A stretch of DNA of 64,000 bases from Roseateles oligotrophus (GCF_014204525.1 NZ_JACHLP010000009.1:1-64000), one strand, 5' to 3'; shown: positions 17,980 to 28,190, numbered from the stretch's first letter. A program made the numbers and translations. Notes: generated by a model from the letters alone, not told the origin.

Positions 17980-19038
17980 ATGAGTAGCAAGCCAAAGAAA
18001 GCCCCCGCCTCCGTGCACGCGCAACTCGAATCCGCCACGCTGCAGCCTCTGCTTGCCGAGCTTGGCGCGCTGATCCGTCTGGGCCGGCAGCAGGCACTGC
18101 GGGTGGTGGATCAGGTGCAGGTGCAGACTTGCTGGGAACTGGGCCGGCATATCGTGGAGTTTGAGCAAGGCGGCGAGGCGAGGGCGGCTTATGGTCAGCG
18201 CTTGCTGCCGCTCTTGGCCGACGGCTTGATGGCCGAGTTTGGTAAGGGTTTTGACGCCACGAATTTGCGTCATATGCGGGGTTTCTTCTTGGCTTTCCCA
18301 ATTCGCGACGCACTGCGTCGCGAATTGAGCTGGACGCATTACCGTAGCCTGCTCAAGCTGGAAAGCACCAGCGCCCGCGACTGGTATATGAACGAGGCCG
18401 CCAGCCAAAACTGGAGCACCCGCGCGCTGGAGCGGCAGATTGGCACGCTTTACTACGAGCGCCTGTTGTTGAGCCAGGACCGTGCGGCCGTGGAGCACGA
18501 GGCGCGGGTGAATTTGCAGACCGAGGCGCAGGCGAGCAGCCCGCGCGCTTTTGTGCGTGACCCCGTGTTGCTGGAGTTCCTGGGCCTGCCGCAGGCCGGG
18601 GCGCTGCTGGAGAGCGAGCTGGAGCAGGCGTTTATCAATCAGTTGCAGGGCTTTTTGCTGGAACTGGGCAAGGGCTTTGCCTTTGTGGCGCGCCAGCAGC
18701 GACTCAGCACCGAGAGCAAGGATTTTTATGTGGACCTGGTGTTCTACAACTATCTGCTCAAATGCTTTGTTATTTTCGATCTCAAGCGTGGTGAGCTGAC
18801 GCACCAGGACATCGGGCAGATGGACATGTATGTGCGCATGTATGACGAGCTCAAGCGCGGGCCGGACGACGGGCCCACGGTAGGCATCATCCTGTGCGCG
18901 CAGAAGGATGCGTCCGTGGTGCGCTACTCGATGCTGCAGGGCCACGAGCAGCTGTTTGCCAGCAAGTACAAGCTGGTGCTGCCCAGCGAAGAAGAGTTGC
19001 GCGCGGAGTTGGACCGCGAGCGTGGCTTGCTGGCCTAA
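17980..19038 (+). CDS. PDDEXK nuclease domain-containing protein of the DUF1016/YhcG family
   Basis: The 352-residue protein has the DUF1016 N-terminal region (about residues 20-150, with SWTHYRSLLKLE and ARDWYMNEAASQNWSTRALERQI) and a C-terminal PD-(D/E)XK nuclease core: the ESKDFYVDLVFYN strand with Asp, and VIFDLKRGELTHQDIGQMDMYV carrying the D-x-K pair. YhcG proteins are commonly found beside restriction-modification and other mobile loci and are predicted DNA junction or restriction-type nucleases. Its insertion between a SWIM-gene relic and the real SWIM gene suggests a transferred unit. ATG 17980 (MSSKPKKAPA) is preferred to an in-frame start 96 bases upstream. Confidence 0.85.
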   Translation: MSSKPKKAPASVHAQLESATLQPLLAELGALIRLGRQQALRVVDQVQVQTCWELGRHIVEFEQGGEARAAYGQRLLPLLADGLMAEFGKGFDATNLRHMRGFFLAFPIRDALRRELSWTHYRSLLKLESTSARDWYMNEAASQNWSTRALERQIGTLYYERLLLSQDRAAVEHEARVNLQTEAQASSPRAFVRDPVLLEFLGLPQAGALLESELEQAFINQLQGFLLELGKGFAFVARQQRLSTESKDFYVDLVFYNYLLKCFVIFDLKRGELTHQDIGQMDMYVRMYDELKRGPDDGPTVGIILCAQKDASVVRYSMLQGHEQLFASKYKLVLPSEEELRAELDRERGLLA

Positions 19039-19078
19039 GAACGTGTTTGCGACCCCATTGGGATCGCAAACACGTTCT
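19038..19078. terminator. 15-bp hairpin immediately after the DUF1016 gene
   Basis: Bases 19038-19052 and 19064-19078 are perfect reverse complements with an 11-base loop. The left arm begins inside the stop codon. There is no T-run, so the structure could be a Rho-type end signal or a protein-binding/mobile-element site rather than a classical terminator. Confidence 0.5.
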
Positions 19079-19200
19079 AAGAGGATGCCGACGCTGCCGA
19101 AGCCCCCCCCTTTTTGCCCCTAAACTCCCTCCCCAAACACCTGCCCACCAGCCCCGCTGGAAGGGCCATGAAAAACATCTCGGGGAGGAAGCTTCAGCCC

Positions 19201-20544
19201 ATGCTGAGCGATGAAGCATCGATATGCGCGCTGGCGCCTGATCCGGCCTCGGTCAAGGCGGCGCGAGGCCTGGTGGCGCCGGCTAAATGGCCGCTGCTGG
19301 GCCAGGACTCGCGGGCCGTCTGGGGGGAATGCCAGGGCAGCGGCGCCAAGCCCTACCAAACCCAGGTGGACTTGAGCGGCCCGGCCTTCCGCTGCAGCTG
19401 CCCCAGCCGCAAATTCCCCTGCAAGCATGGCCTGGCCTTGTTGCTGATGCGTGCGCAGGACGCCGCGCTGTTCGCTGCCAGCGAGGCGCCGGCCTGGGTC
19501 GGCGAATGGCTGGCCACGCGCAGCGAGAAGGCGCAGAAAAAAGAAGAGAAGGCGGCCGAGAAGGCCGCCATGCCCGTGGACCCGCAGGCCGCCGCCGACC
19601 GCCAGGCCCAGCGCGAGGCGCAGCGTTGGCAGCGTGTCACGGCCGCCGCGGCCGAGCTGCAGCGTTGGCTGGCCGATCAGCTGGCGCGAGGCCTGGGCAG
19701 CCTGAACCCGGAAGTGATCAAGAGCTGGCACACCATGGCCGCGCGCCTGGTGGACGCCCAGGCCCCCGGCCTGGGCCAGCGTGTGCGCGAGGCGGCCCAG
19801 GGCCTGCACGCGGGCGAGGACTGGCCCGAGCGCAGCCTGCAGCGCCTGGGCCTGCTGCAACTCGCCTGTGAAGCCCTGGCCCGCCGTGAGACCTTGAGCG
19901 CCGAGTTGCAGGCCGATCTGCGCAGCCTGGTGGGCTGGCCGCATGACAAGGCCGAGCTGCAGGAGACCGGCGAGAAACTGGCCGACCAATGGACCGTGCT
20001 GGGCCAGCTCACCGAAGAGCGCGAGGACAAGCTGAGCGAAAGGCGCGTGTGGCTGCAGGGCGCGGCCAGCGGCCGGCGCGCCTGCCTGCTGGACCATGTG
20101 TTTGCCGGCAAGGGCTTTGAGCAGGTCTGGCCCACGGGCGCCGTGCTGCAAGCCACCCTGGTGTTTTTTCCCGGCGCGGCGGGCCTGCGTGCCTTGGCCC
20201 TGGACAGCCAGGCCTTGGAGCAGGCCGCGCACTGGCCCAGCGCGACGCTGGCCGAGGAATGGCAGCAACTGGCCCTGCGCAGCGCCCGCAGCCCGTGGTT
20301 GAATCTGCACCCCTTGCTGCTCAGCGAAGCGCTGCTGTTGAACCGGGGCGAGGCCACCCTGGCCGTGGCCGGCGGGCAAAGCCTGGTGCTGGATCTGGGC
20401 GAGGCCGAGCGCTGGCGCCTGCTCGCCGTCACCGGCGGCCAGGCCGTGCAGCTGATGGGCGAGTGGGACGGCCGGCGGCTGCGCCCACTCACGGCCTGGG
20501 CGGGGCAGGGCGCCCCGGTGCTTTGGCAAAGGAGCTTGGCATGA
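19201..20544 (+). CDS. SWIM zinc-finger protein
   Basis: The 447-residue protein carries the SWIM signature near its N-terminus: FRCSCPSRKFPCKHGLAL, with Cys65, Cys67, Cys74 and His76 as zinc ligands (C-x-C-xn-C-x-H). An Ala/Glu/Lys-rich helical stretch follows at about residues 105-150, then a long helical and beta C-terminal region. SWIM domains bind DNA or proteins. It opens a five-gene operon, overlapping the next gene by ATGA. I start at 19201 (MLSDEASICALAPD), since relatives begin just before the LALAPD motif and a GGAGGAA lies upstream. ATG 19168 is an alternative. Confidence 0.85.
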   Translation: MLSDEASICALAPDPASVKAARGLVAPAKWPLLGQDSRAVWGECQGSGAKPYQTQVDLSGPAFRCSCPSRKFPCKHGLALLLMRAQDAALFAASEAPAWVGEWLATRSEKAQKKEEKAAEKAAMPVDPQAAADRQAQREAQRWQRVTAAAAELQRWLADQLARGLGSLNPEVIKSWHTMAARLVDAQAPGLGQRVREAAQGLHAGEDWPERSLQRLGLLQLACEALARRETLSAELQADLRSLVGWPHDKAELQETGEKLADQWTVLGQLTEEREDKLSERRVWLQGAASGRRACLLDHVFAGKGFEQVWPTGAVLQATLVFFPGAAGLRALALDSQALEQAAHWPSATLAEEWQQLALRSARSPWLNLHPLLLSEALLLNRGEATLAVAGGQSLVLDLGEAERWRLLAVTGGQAVQLMGEWDGRRLRPLTAWAGQGAPVLWQRSLA

Positions 20545-22109
20545 GTGCTGCGACCGGTATCTGGGCGCCCCTGCTGCCCGTGGCCATGGTGGGCAGCGAG
20601 CGCCATGCGGCCGCACTGCCCAGCTGGCCCGGCGCGGTGGGCGCGCTGCTGGCTCAATCTACCGCGGCGGCGCCCGATGCGGCCACGGCCGTGCTGCGTG
20701 CCTGCGCGGTGCTGGCGGCCTGCAGCCAGGCGGGCGCGCAGGGCGCGGCCTGGGCGGGCGAACTGCCCGCGCCCTGTGCGGCCGACCCCCTGCCCGAGCC
20801 GCGGCACCCCGGGCTCTGCGCCCAGATGGCCTGGGCCTGGCAAGAGGGGCCGGCGCGTTTGCAGCATGAGTTGTGTGGGCTGCTGGCCCGCGCCGGCCAG
20901 CGCCTGCCGGCCGAGCAACTGCCGGCCGCCCTGGAGCAGGGCCGCCGCTCCCTGGCCCTGCGGCCCTGGCTGCCGCCGGTGCTGGGCACGCGCGGCCTGT
21001 GGCTGGCCGCGCAGCATGACGATTGGCGTTATGCCGCCGGCGTGGCGGCCGAGGCCGCCGATGAGACCCGCTGGACCGAGGGCAGCGCCGAGCAGCGCCT
21101 GGCCTTGCTGGCGCGGGAGCGCGCGCAAGACCCGGCGGCGGCCCGCGAGCGCCTGCGCCTCGCCCTGCCCGAGCTGGGGGCCAAGGAGCGGGCCGAGCTG
21201 CTGGGGACGCTGAGCCTGAACCTGGGCGATGCCGATGCCGAGCTGCTCGACGGCCTGCGCGCCGATCGCAGCCGCGAGGTGCGCCAGCAGGCCTTGGGCC
21301 TGCTGCTGTGCCTGCCCGCGGCCGCCCACCCCAGCCGGGCCGCACAGCGCATGGCCTTGCTGCTGCGCCAGGAGCGCGCGCTGCTGCTCAAGCGCTGGGT
21401 CTTGCATGCCCCCGAGGCGGTCGGCGAAGACTGGAAGGCCGACAACCTCGAAGCCACGCGCCCCCAGCATGAATCGCTGGGCGAGCGCGCCTGGTGGCTT
21501 TACCAACTGGTGCGCCAGGTGCCGCTGGGCTGGTGGCAGCAGCACACCCAGATGGCGCCCAAGGATTTGCTGCAATGGGCCGCCGCCAGCGATTGGGCCG
21601 AGGCCTTGCTGCGCGGCTGGCGCGATGTGCTGTTTGCCGCGCCCGCTGCCGCCGCGGTGCCCGACTGGTGCCGCGCGCTGCTGAGCGCCTGGCCGGCGCA
21701 AGGCCTGCGCGACGAGAGCAGCGCCGTGCTGGCCCTGCTGCCCTTGGCCGAGCGCGAGCAGCATTGGCAGCGCCAGCTGGCCGGCACGAATCTGGGGCTG
21801 TCTACGCTGCTGAGCCAGGTGCTGGCCGCCCTGCCTTTGCAGGGTCAGCTGTCGCAGGAGTTCTCGCTGGCCGTGGCCGACAAGCTGCTGCGCCGCCCGC
21901 TGCAGACGCCGGACGCCGCCCTGCGCGATGACTATCTGCTGCGCAGTCTTTTGCCCGATCTGTGCTGCGCCCTGCATCCGGCCGCGTTGGCTCGCCTGGA
22001 GCCCTTGCCGCGCAGCGAGGACGAAACCGCCAGCCTCGCCAACACCTTGCACAGCGCCACGCAGGTCATCGCCACCCGGCGCGCCCTGCATGCCTCTTTT
22101 CCTAACTGA
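20541..22109 (+). CDS. DUF5691 family protein
   Basis: The 522-residue protein is almost entirely Ala/Leu-rich helices, with segments such as RADRSREVRQQALGLLLCLP that resemble HEAT-type repeats. I identify it as DUF5691 from its position between SWIM and MoxR genes and from its general character, not from a catalytic motif. No metal site, nuclease motif or membrane segment is visible. It probably acts as a scaffold or adaptor for the ATPase. Start ATG 20541 overlaps the SWIM stop; 10 bases separate its stop from the AAA+ gene. Confidence 0.72.
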   Translation: MSAATGIWAPLLPVAMVGSERHAAALPSWPGAVGALLAQSTAAAPDAATAVLRACAVLAACSQAGAQGAAWAGELPAPCAADPLPEPRHPGLCAQMAWAWQEGPARLQHELCGLLARAGQRLPAEQLPAALEQGRRSLALRPWLPPVLGTRGLWLAAQHDDWRYAAGVAAEAADETRWTEGSAEQRLALLARERAQDPAAARERLRLALPELGAKERAELLGTLSLNLGDADAELLDGLRADRSREVRQQALGLLLCLPAAAHPSRAAQRMALLLRQERALLLKRWVLHAPEAVGEDWKADNLEATRPQHESLGERAWWLYQLVRQVPLGWWQQHTQMAPKDLLQWAAASDWAEALLRGWRDVLFAAPAAAAVPDWCRALLSAWPAQGLRDESSAVLALLPLAEREQHWQRQLAGTNLGLSTLLSQVLAALPLQGQLSQEFSLAVADKLLRRPLQTPDAALRDDYLLRSLLPDLCCALHPAALARLEPLPRSEDETASLANTLHSATQVIATRRALHASFPN

Positions 22110-22119
22110 GACCGACCCC

Positions 22120-23214
22120 ATGAACACGCCCAATGCCACCCCCGTGATGCGCCAGCACGCGGAAGTGCAGTACGCCGAGGAACTGGCCGAGCTGCGCAAG
22201 ATCGACACGCGGCCCCGGCCCGAGAACTGGCAGCTCTCGCCCTGGGCCGTGCTGCGCTATCTGATGGGCGGCACGCTGGACAATGGCTTTGAGATCAGCC
22301 CCAAATACATCGGCAGCGCGCGCCTGATGGAGATCGCCGTGGCCACCCTGGCCACCGACCGCGCCCTGCTGCTCTACGGCGTGCCGGGCACGGCCAAGTC
22401 CTGGGTGTCCGAACATCTGGCCGCGGCCATCAGCGGCAACTCCACCTTGCTCATCCAGGGCACGGCCGGCACCAGCGAAGAGCAGCTGCGCTACGGCTGG
22501 AACTATGCCCAGCTGCTGGCCCATGGCCCCTCCGACAAGGCCCTGGTGCCCAGCCCGCTGATGCAGGCCATGCGCATGGGGCGCATCGCCCGCGTCGAAG
22601 AACTCACCCGCATTCCCGCCGATGTGCAGGACAGCCTGATCACCGTGCTGTCCGAGAAGACTCTGCCCATCCCCGAGCTGGGCAGCGAGGTGCAGGCGGT
22701 GCGCGGCTTCAGCGTCATCGCCACCGCCAACAACCGGGACAAGGGCGTGAACGAGCTCTCCTCCGCGCTCAAGCGCCGCTTCAACACCGTGGTGCTGCCG
22801 GTGCCCGCCAGCGAGGCCGAGGAGGTGGCCATCGTCGTCAAGCGCGTGGCCGAGATGGGCCAGGCCCTGCAACTGCCCGCCGAACCACCGGCGCTGAAGG
22901 AGGTGCGGCGCATCGTGCAGATCTTCCGCGAGCTGCGCAATGGCAAGACCGAGGACGGCAAGACCCAGCTCAAATCGCCCAGCTCCACGCTCTCCACCGC
23001 CGAGGCCATCTCGGTGATCAATAGCGGCATGGCCCTGGCCGGCCATTTTGGCGACGGCGTGCTGAGGCCCCAGGATATGGCCGCCGGCCTGATCGGCGCG
23101 GTGGTGAAAGACCCGGTGCAGGACCAGCTGGCGTGGAGCGAGTACCTGGAAACCGTGGTGAAGGAGCGCAGCGACTGGAAGGACCTGTACCGCGCCTTCC
23201 GCGAGCTGAACTGA
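22120..23214 (+). CDS. MoxR-family AAA+ ATPase
   Basis: The 364-residue ATPase has Walker A GVPGTAKS (residues 87-94), a Walker B-like strand IARVEEL with Glu160-Glu161, sensor 1 ATANNRDKG (about 201-209) and arginine finger LKRRFN (219-220). MoxR proteins form hexameric rings that remodel or load partners, nearly always together with a vWA protein, here encoded two genes downstream. The helix-2 insert typical of MoxR lies around LIQGTAGTSEEQLRYGW. It is the motor of the five-gene operon; six bases separate it from the DUF5682 start. Confidence 0.92.
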   Translation: MNTPNATPVMRQHAEVQYAEELAELRKIDTRPRPENWQLSPWAVLRYLMGGTLDNGFEISPKYIGSARLMEIAVATLATDRALLLYGVPGTAKSWVSEHLAAAISGNSTLLIQGTAGTSEEQLRYGWNYAQLLAHGPSDKALVPSPLMQAMRMGRIARVEELTRIPADVQDSLITVLSEKTLPIPELGSEVQAVRGFSVIATANNRDKGVNELSSALKRRFNTVVLPVPASEAEEVAIVVKRVAEMGQALQLPAEPPALKEVRRIVQIFRELRNGKTEDGKTQLKSPSSTLSTAEAISVINSGMALAGHFGDGVLRPQDMAAGLIGAVVKDPVQDQLAWSEYLETVVKERSDWKDLYRAFRELN

Positions 23215-23219
23215 GCCCC

Positions 23220-25469
23220 ATGACGGTTCGCTACTTCGGCATACGCCACCATGGGCCGGGCTGCGCGCGCAGCCTGCTGCGGGCGCTGCAAGACTTCGCG
23301 CCCGAGCTGGTGCTGGTGGAGGGGCCGCCCGAGGGCGAGGCCTTGCTGCCCTTTGTGCTGGCCCCCGGGATGCGGCCGCCGGTGGCCTTGCTCAGCCACT
23401 GCCCGGATGAGAGCCGGCTGGCCGTCTACCACCCCTTTGCCGAGTTCTCGCCCGAGTGGCAGGCGCTGCGTTGGGCCGCGCAACAGGGCGTGCCCCTGCG
23501 CTTCATCGACCTGCCCCTGGTGCACGGCCTGGCGCTGGAGAAGGCGCGGCGCGAGGCCGAGCTTGAAGCCGCAGAGGCGAGCGAAGACGCCGCTGCACCC
23601 CAGGCTTCCGACCCGCTGGACTGGCTGGCCCATGCCGCCGGCTATGCCGACGGCGAGGCCTGGTGGAACCACCGGGTGGAGGAAGGCAGCGACGGCGAAG
23701 ACCTGTTCGCCGCCATCAACGAGGCCATGTGCGCGCTGCGCGCCGAGTGGAGCGAAACCCGCCGCGGCGAGCACGCGCAGCGCCGTGAAGCGCTGCGCGA
23801 GGCCTTTATGCGCCAATGCGTGCGCGCGGCCCAGAAGGAAGGCCATGCCCGCATCGCCGTGGTCTGCGGCGCCTGGCATCTGGGCGGCCTGCAGGGGCCG
23901 GCCACGGCCAAGGCCGATGCCGCCCTGCTCAAGGGCCTGCCCAAGCTCAAGGTGCAGAGCACCTGGGTGCCCTGGACCTACCGCCATCTGGCCGCCGCCA
24001 GCGGCTACGGTGCCGGCGTGCAGGCCCCCGGCTGGTACGAACATCTGTGGCAATGCGGCCAGAGCGGCGCGCCGCGCAGCGTGGGCTGGCTGAGCCGGGT
24101 GGCCCGGCTGATGCGGGAGCGTGATCTCGACTGCTCCAGCGCCCATCTGATCGAGGCCGCGCGCCTGGCCGACGCCCTGGCCGCCCTGCGCGAGCGGCCG
24201 GCCCCGGGCCTGGAGGAACTGCACGAGGCCTGCCGCACGGTGCTGACCCTGGGCGACGAAACCGTGCTGCGCTTCATCCACACCGAGCTGGTGGTGGGCG
24301 ACCGCCTGGGGGCCGTGCCCTCCGATGTGCCCACCGTGCCTTTGCAGCGTGACCTGGAGCAGGCCCAGAAAAGCCTGCGCCTCAAGCCCGAGGCCACGCA
24401 GAAGACCCTGGACCTGGACCTGCGCAATGCCAATGACCTGGCCCGCAGCCAGTTGCTGCACCGGCTGAACCTGCTGGGCCTTGACTGGGGCAGCCTGGCC
24501 AAGGTGGGGCGCAGCAGCCGTGGCACCTTCCACGAGCTGTGGACGCTGCAATGGCAGCCCGAATATGCGCTGGCGCTGATCGAAGCCAGCCAGTGGGGCC
24601 AGACCGTGGCCCAGGCGGCCAGCGCCCGCGTGCTGGACCGCTGCGCCCGGGCCGAAGGGTTGGAGGAACTCTCGGCCCTGGTCGACCAGGTGCTGCTGGC
24701 CCAATTGCCCGAGGCCACGGCCGCCGCTGCGGCCGCCCTGGAAGCCCGGGCCGCGCTGACCGGCGACACCCCGCAGCTGCTGGCCGCCCTGGCGCCGCTG
24801 GCCAATGTGTACCGCTACGGCAATGTGCGCCAGACCGACGCGGCCCTGGTGGGCCATGTGCTGGACAGCCTGATCCTGCGCGCCGCCATCAGCCTGCCGC
24901 TGGCCTGCAGCGCGCTGGATGACGCCGCCGCCGATGCCCTGCGCAAGCTGCTGCTGGGCGCCCATGCCGCCGTGGGCCTGCGCGAGGGCGAGGCCCAGAC
25001 CCGCAGCTGGCAGCAGGCCCTGGCCCAGCTGGGCCGGAGCCGGGCCGCCCACCAACTGCTGCAGGGCGTGGCCACGCGCCTGCTGCTGGACGCCGGTGTG
25101 TGGGCCAGCGAGGAGGTGGCCCAGGCCATCGCCCTGCAACTCTCCAGCGGCGCCGAACCGGCCCGGGCGGCGGCCTGGCTGGATGGATTCTTGAACCGCA
25201 ATGCCGTGGTGCTGCTGCACGATGCCAAGGTCTGGCGGCTGGTGGACGACTGGTTGGCCGGGCTGAGCGAGGCGCATTTCGTCAGCGTGCTGCCCCTGGT
25301 GCGCCGCAGCTTCGCCGCCTTCGAGGCCGGCGAGCGCCGTGACCTGGCCCAGCGCGCCGCCCAAGGTGGGCAGCCGCAGGCCCCGATCGCCATCGCGCCC
25401 GCATGGGACGAGGCCCGTGCCGCGCTGGCCCTGCCGCTGTTGCGCCAATTGCTGGGAGTCAATGCATGA
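23220..25469 (+). CDS. DUF5682 family protein, possible TraB/Tiki-like hydrolase
   Basis: The 749-residue protein starts TVRYFGIRHHGPGCARSLL, with ELVLVEGPPEGEALL about 20 residues on and ARIAVVCGAWHLGGL around residue 220. This set (GxxH..., E after a buried strand, late G-x-x-H-x-x-G) is the pattern of the TraB/PrgY/Tiki/ChaN/EreA superfamily, whose members are metal-dependent hydrolases. That assignment is my inference. The remaining 500 residues are helical repeats. It sits between the MoxR ATPase and the vWA gene, overlapping the latter by ATGA, so it is either the effector or a substrate of the pair. Confidence 0.8.
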   Translation: MTVRYFGIRHHGPGCARSLLRALQDFAPELVLVEGPPEGEALLPFVLAPGMRPPVALLSHCPDESRLAVYHPFAEFSPEWQALRWAAQQGVPLRFIDLPLVHGLALEKARREAELEAAEASEDAAAPQASDPLDWLAHAAGYADGEAWWNHRVEEGSDGEDLFAAINEAMCALRAEWSETRRGEHAQRREALREAFMRQCVRAAQKEGHARIAVVCGAWHLGGLQGPATAKADAALLKGLPKLKVQSTWVPWTYRHLAAASGYGAGVQAPGWYEHLWQCGQSGAPRSVGWLSRVARLMRERDLDCSSAHLIEAARLADALAALRERPAPGLEELHEACRTVLTLGDETVLRFIHTELVVGDRLGAVPSDVPTVPLQRDLEQAQKSLRLKPEATQKTLDLDLRNANDLARSQLLHRLNLLGLDWGSLAKVGRSSRGTFHELWTLQWQPEYALALIEASQWGQTVAQAASARVLDRCARAEGLEELSALVDQVLLAQLPEATAAAAAALEARAALTGDTPQLLAALAPLANVYRYGNVRQTDAALVGHVLDSLILRAAISLPLACSALDDAAADALRKLLLGAHAAVGLREGEAQTRSWQQALAQLGRSRAAHQLLQGVATRLLLDAGVWASEEVAQAIALQLSSGAEPARAAAWLDGFLNRNAVVLLHDAKVWRLVDDWLAGLSEAHFVSVLPLVRRSFAAFEAGERRDLAQRAAQGGQPQAPIAIAPAWDEARAALALPLLRQLLGVNA

Positions 25470-26644
25470 ACGAAGCGTCGAACGATGCCGAACGCCTGCG
25501 CCGCTGGCGCCTGGTGTTAGGCAGCGAGGCCGAGACGGCCTGTGGCAGCCTGGTGGGTGCCCAGGCCGAGATGGACCAAGCCCTCACCGCCCTTTACGAG
25601 GCCGACGGCCCGGGCGGCCTCAAGTCCGGCCAGCGGCGCGGCGGGCGTGGTGGCTCCGCACCGGGCGTGGCGCGCTGGCTGGGCGATATCCGCAAATACT
25701 TCCCCAGCTCGGTGGTGCAGGTGATGCAGCACGATGCGCTGCAGCGCCTGGACATGCGCGACCTGCTGCTGCAGCCCGAGATGCTGGCTGCGGTGCAGCC
25801 CGATGTGCATCTGGTGGCCAATCTGATGGCCTTGTCGGGGGTGATACCGGCCGGCACCAAGGCAACCGCGCGCCTGGTCGTGCGCAAGGTGGTGGACGAG
25901 TTGATGCAGCGCCTGGACGAGCCGCTGCGCTCGGCCGTTAGCGGCGCGCTCGACCGCAGCCAGCGCAATCGCCGCCCCCGTCATGCCGAGATCGACTGGC
26001 ACCGCACACTGCGCGCCAACCTCAGGCATTGGCAGCCCGAGTACCGTACCGTCGTGCCGCAGACCCTGCTGGGCTATGGCCGCAAGGCCCGCAAGCCGCA
26101 GCGCGAGGTGGTGTTGTGCATAGACCAGAGCGGCTCCATGGCCAACTCGGTCGTGTACGCCAGCATCTTCGGCGCCGTGATGGCCAGCCTGCCGGCGGTG
26201 GCCACCCGGCTGGTGCTGTTTGACACCGCCGTGGTCGATATGAGCGAGCAGCTCGAGGACCCGGTGGAGCTGCTGTTCGGCGTGCAGCTGGGCGGTGGCA
26301 CCGACATCAACGGCGCCGTGGGCTATTGCCAGAGCCTGATCCGCGAGCCGCGCAACAGCATCCTCGTGCTCATCTCCGATCTGTACGAGGGCGGTGTCGA
26401 GGACAACCTGCTGCGCCGCGCCGCCGAGCTGGTGGAATCGGGCGTGCAGTTCATCACCTTGCTGGCGCTCAGCGATGAAGGTGCGCCGGCCTATGACCGT
26501 GGCCTGGCCACCAAGCTGGCCGCGCTGGGTGTGCCGTCCTTTGCCTGCACGCCCGACGCCTTCCCGGGCCTGATGGCCGCCGCCATCCGCCGCGACGATG
26601 TGGCGGTTTGGGCGGCGGCGCAGTCGCTGGTGACGAGCCGTTGA
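25466..26644 (+). CDS. von Willebrand factor A (MIDAS) protein, MoxR partner
   Basis: The 392-residue protein has a helical N-terminal half and a C-terminal vWA domain from about residue 213. The metal-ion-dependent adhesion site is complete: DQSGS at 220-224, Thr279 in GGGTDING and Asp305 in LISDLYEGG. Soluble vWA proteins of this sort bind Mg-bridged targets and deliver them to MoxR ATPases. It is last in the operon and its start overlaps the DUF5682 stop. A Gly/Arg/Lys-rich loop at 50-65 could contact nucleic acid. Confidence 0.9.
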   Translation: MNEASNDAERLRRWRLVLGSEAETACGSLVGAQAEMDQALTALYEADGPGGLKSGQRRGGRGGSAPGVARWLGDIRKYFPSSVVQVMQHDALQRLDMRDLLLQPEMLAAVQPDVHLVANLMALSGVIPAGTKATARLVVRKVVDELMQRLDEPLRSAVSGALDRSQRNRRPRHAEIDWHRTLRANLRHWQPEYRTVVPQTLLGYGRKARKPQREVVLCIDQSGSMANSVVYASIFGAVMASLPAVATRLVLFDTAVVDMSEQLEDPVELLFGVQLGGGTDINGAVGYCQSLIREPRNSILVLISDLYEGGVEDNLLRRAAELVESGVQFITLLALSDEGAPAYDRGLATKLAALGVPSFACTPDAFPGLMAAAIRRDDVAVWAAAQSLVTSR

Positions 26645-26698
26645 GATGGTGGCCCGGCTCAATCCCGCCGCGGCAGCATTCTCGGACAGCGTCGGCCC

Positions 26699-26728
26699 TT
26701 GGCAGCCCTGGCAGACAATGACTGCCAA
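26699..26728. promoter_or_regulatory. TTGGCA/TGCCAA inverted boxes upstream of the sigma-54 activator
   Basis: TTGGCA at 26699-26704 and TGCCAA at 26723-26728 face each other, with an extra TGGCA at 26709-26713, just 18 bases before the activator start. The same hexamers are repeated before ccoG, the next gene, which suggests the binding site of this activator and autoregulation. Confidence 0.55.
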
Positions 26729-26745
26729 AGTCCACGCCATCCACC

Positions 26746-28068
<1,323 letters not shown>

Positions 28069-28074
28069 GCTTAT

Positions 28075-28112
28075 TTGGCAGTGGGTGACTGCCAAGGGCT
28101 GCCAATTTGGCA
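28075..28112. promoter_or_regulatory. Cluster of TTGGCA/TGCCAA boxes, putative activator sites before ccoG
   Basis: Four hexamers lie within 38 bases: TTGGCA 28075-28080, TGCCAA 28090-28095, TGCCAA 28100-28105 and TTGGCA 28107-28112. The last two form a 13-bp palindrome. Copies in front of the activator gene itself make them the probable enhancer sites of that protein. Confidence 0.6.
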
Positions 28113-28174
28113 GTGCCAGCCCTGGCCCAGGGCGTCAGCGGCCCTGGATTCGCCGGCCGAGCGGGCCCCGGCCC

Positions 28175-28190
28175 TGGCATGGTTCTTGAT
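28175..28190 (+). promoter_or_regulatory. Candidate sigma-54 promoter for ccoG
   Basis: TGGCATGGTTCTTGAT matches the -24/-12 consensus TGGCACG-N4-TTGCW at most positions, with GG and the GA (instead of GC) spaced by ten bases. It lies 55 bases before the ccoG start and 60 to 100 bases after the activator boxes, the usual geometry. The -12 deviation keeps this tentative. Confidence 0.45.

Noticed and set aside
19677-22208. 843-residue open frame on the minus strand
   Set aside because: It lies opposite the SWIM and DUF5691 genes, is Gly/Gln/Arg-rich low complexity, and has no domain; it results from strong GC third-position bias of the real genes.
22503-25448. 981-residue open frame on the minus strand
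   Set aside because: Shadow of the MoxR and DUF5682 genes, which have full motifs on the plus strand.
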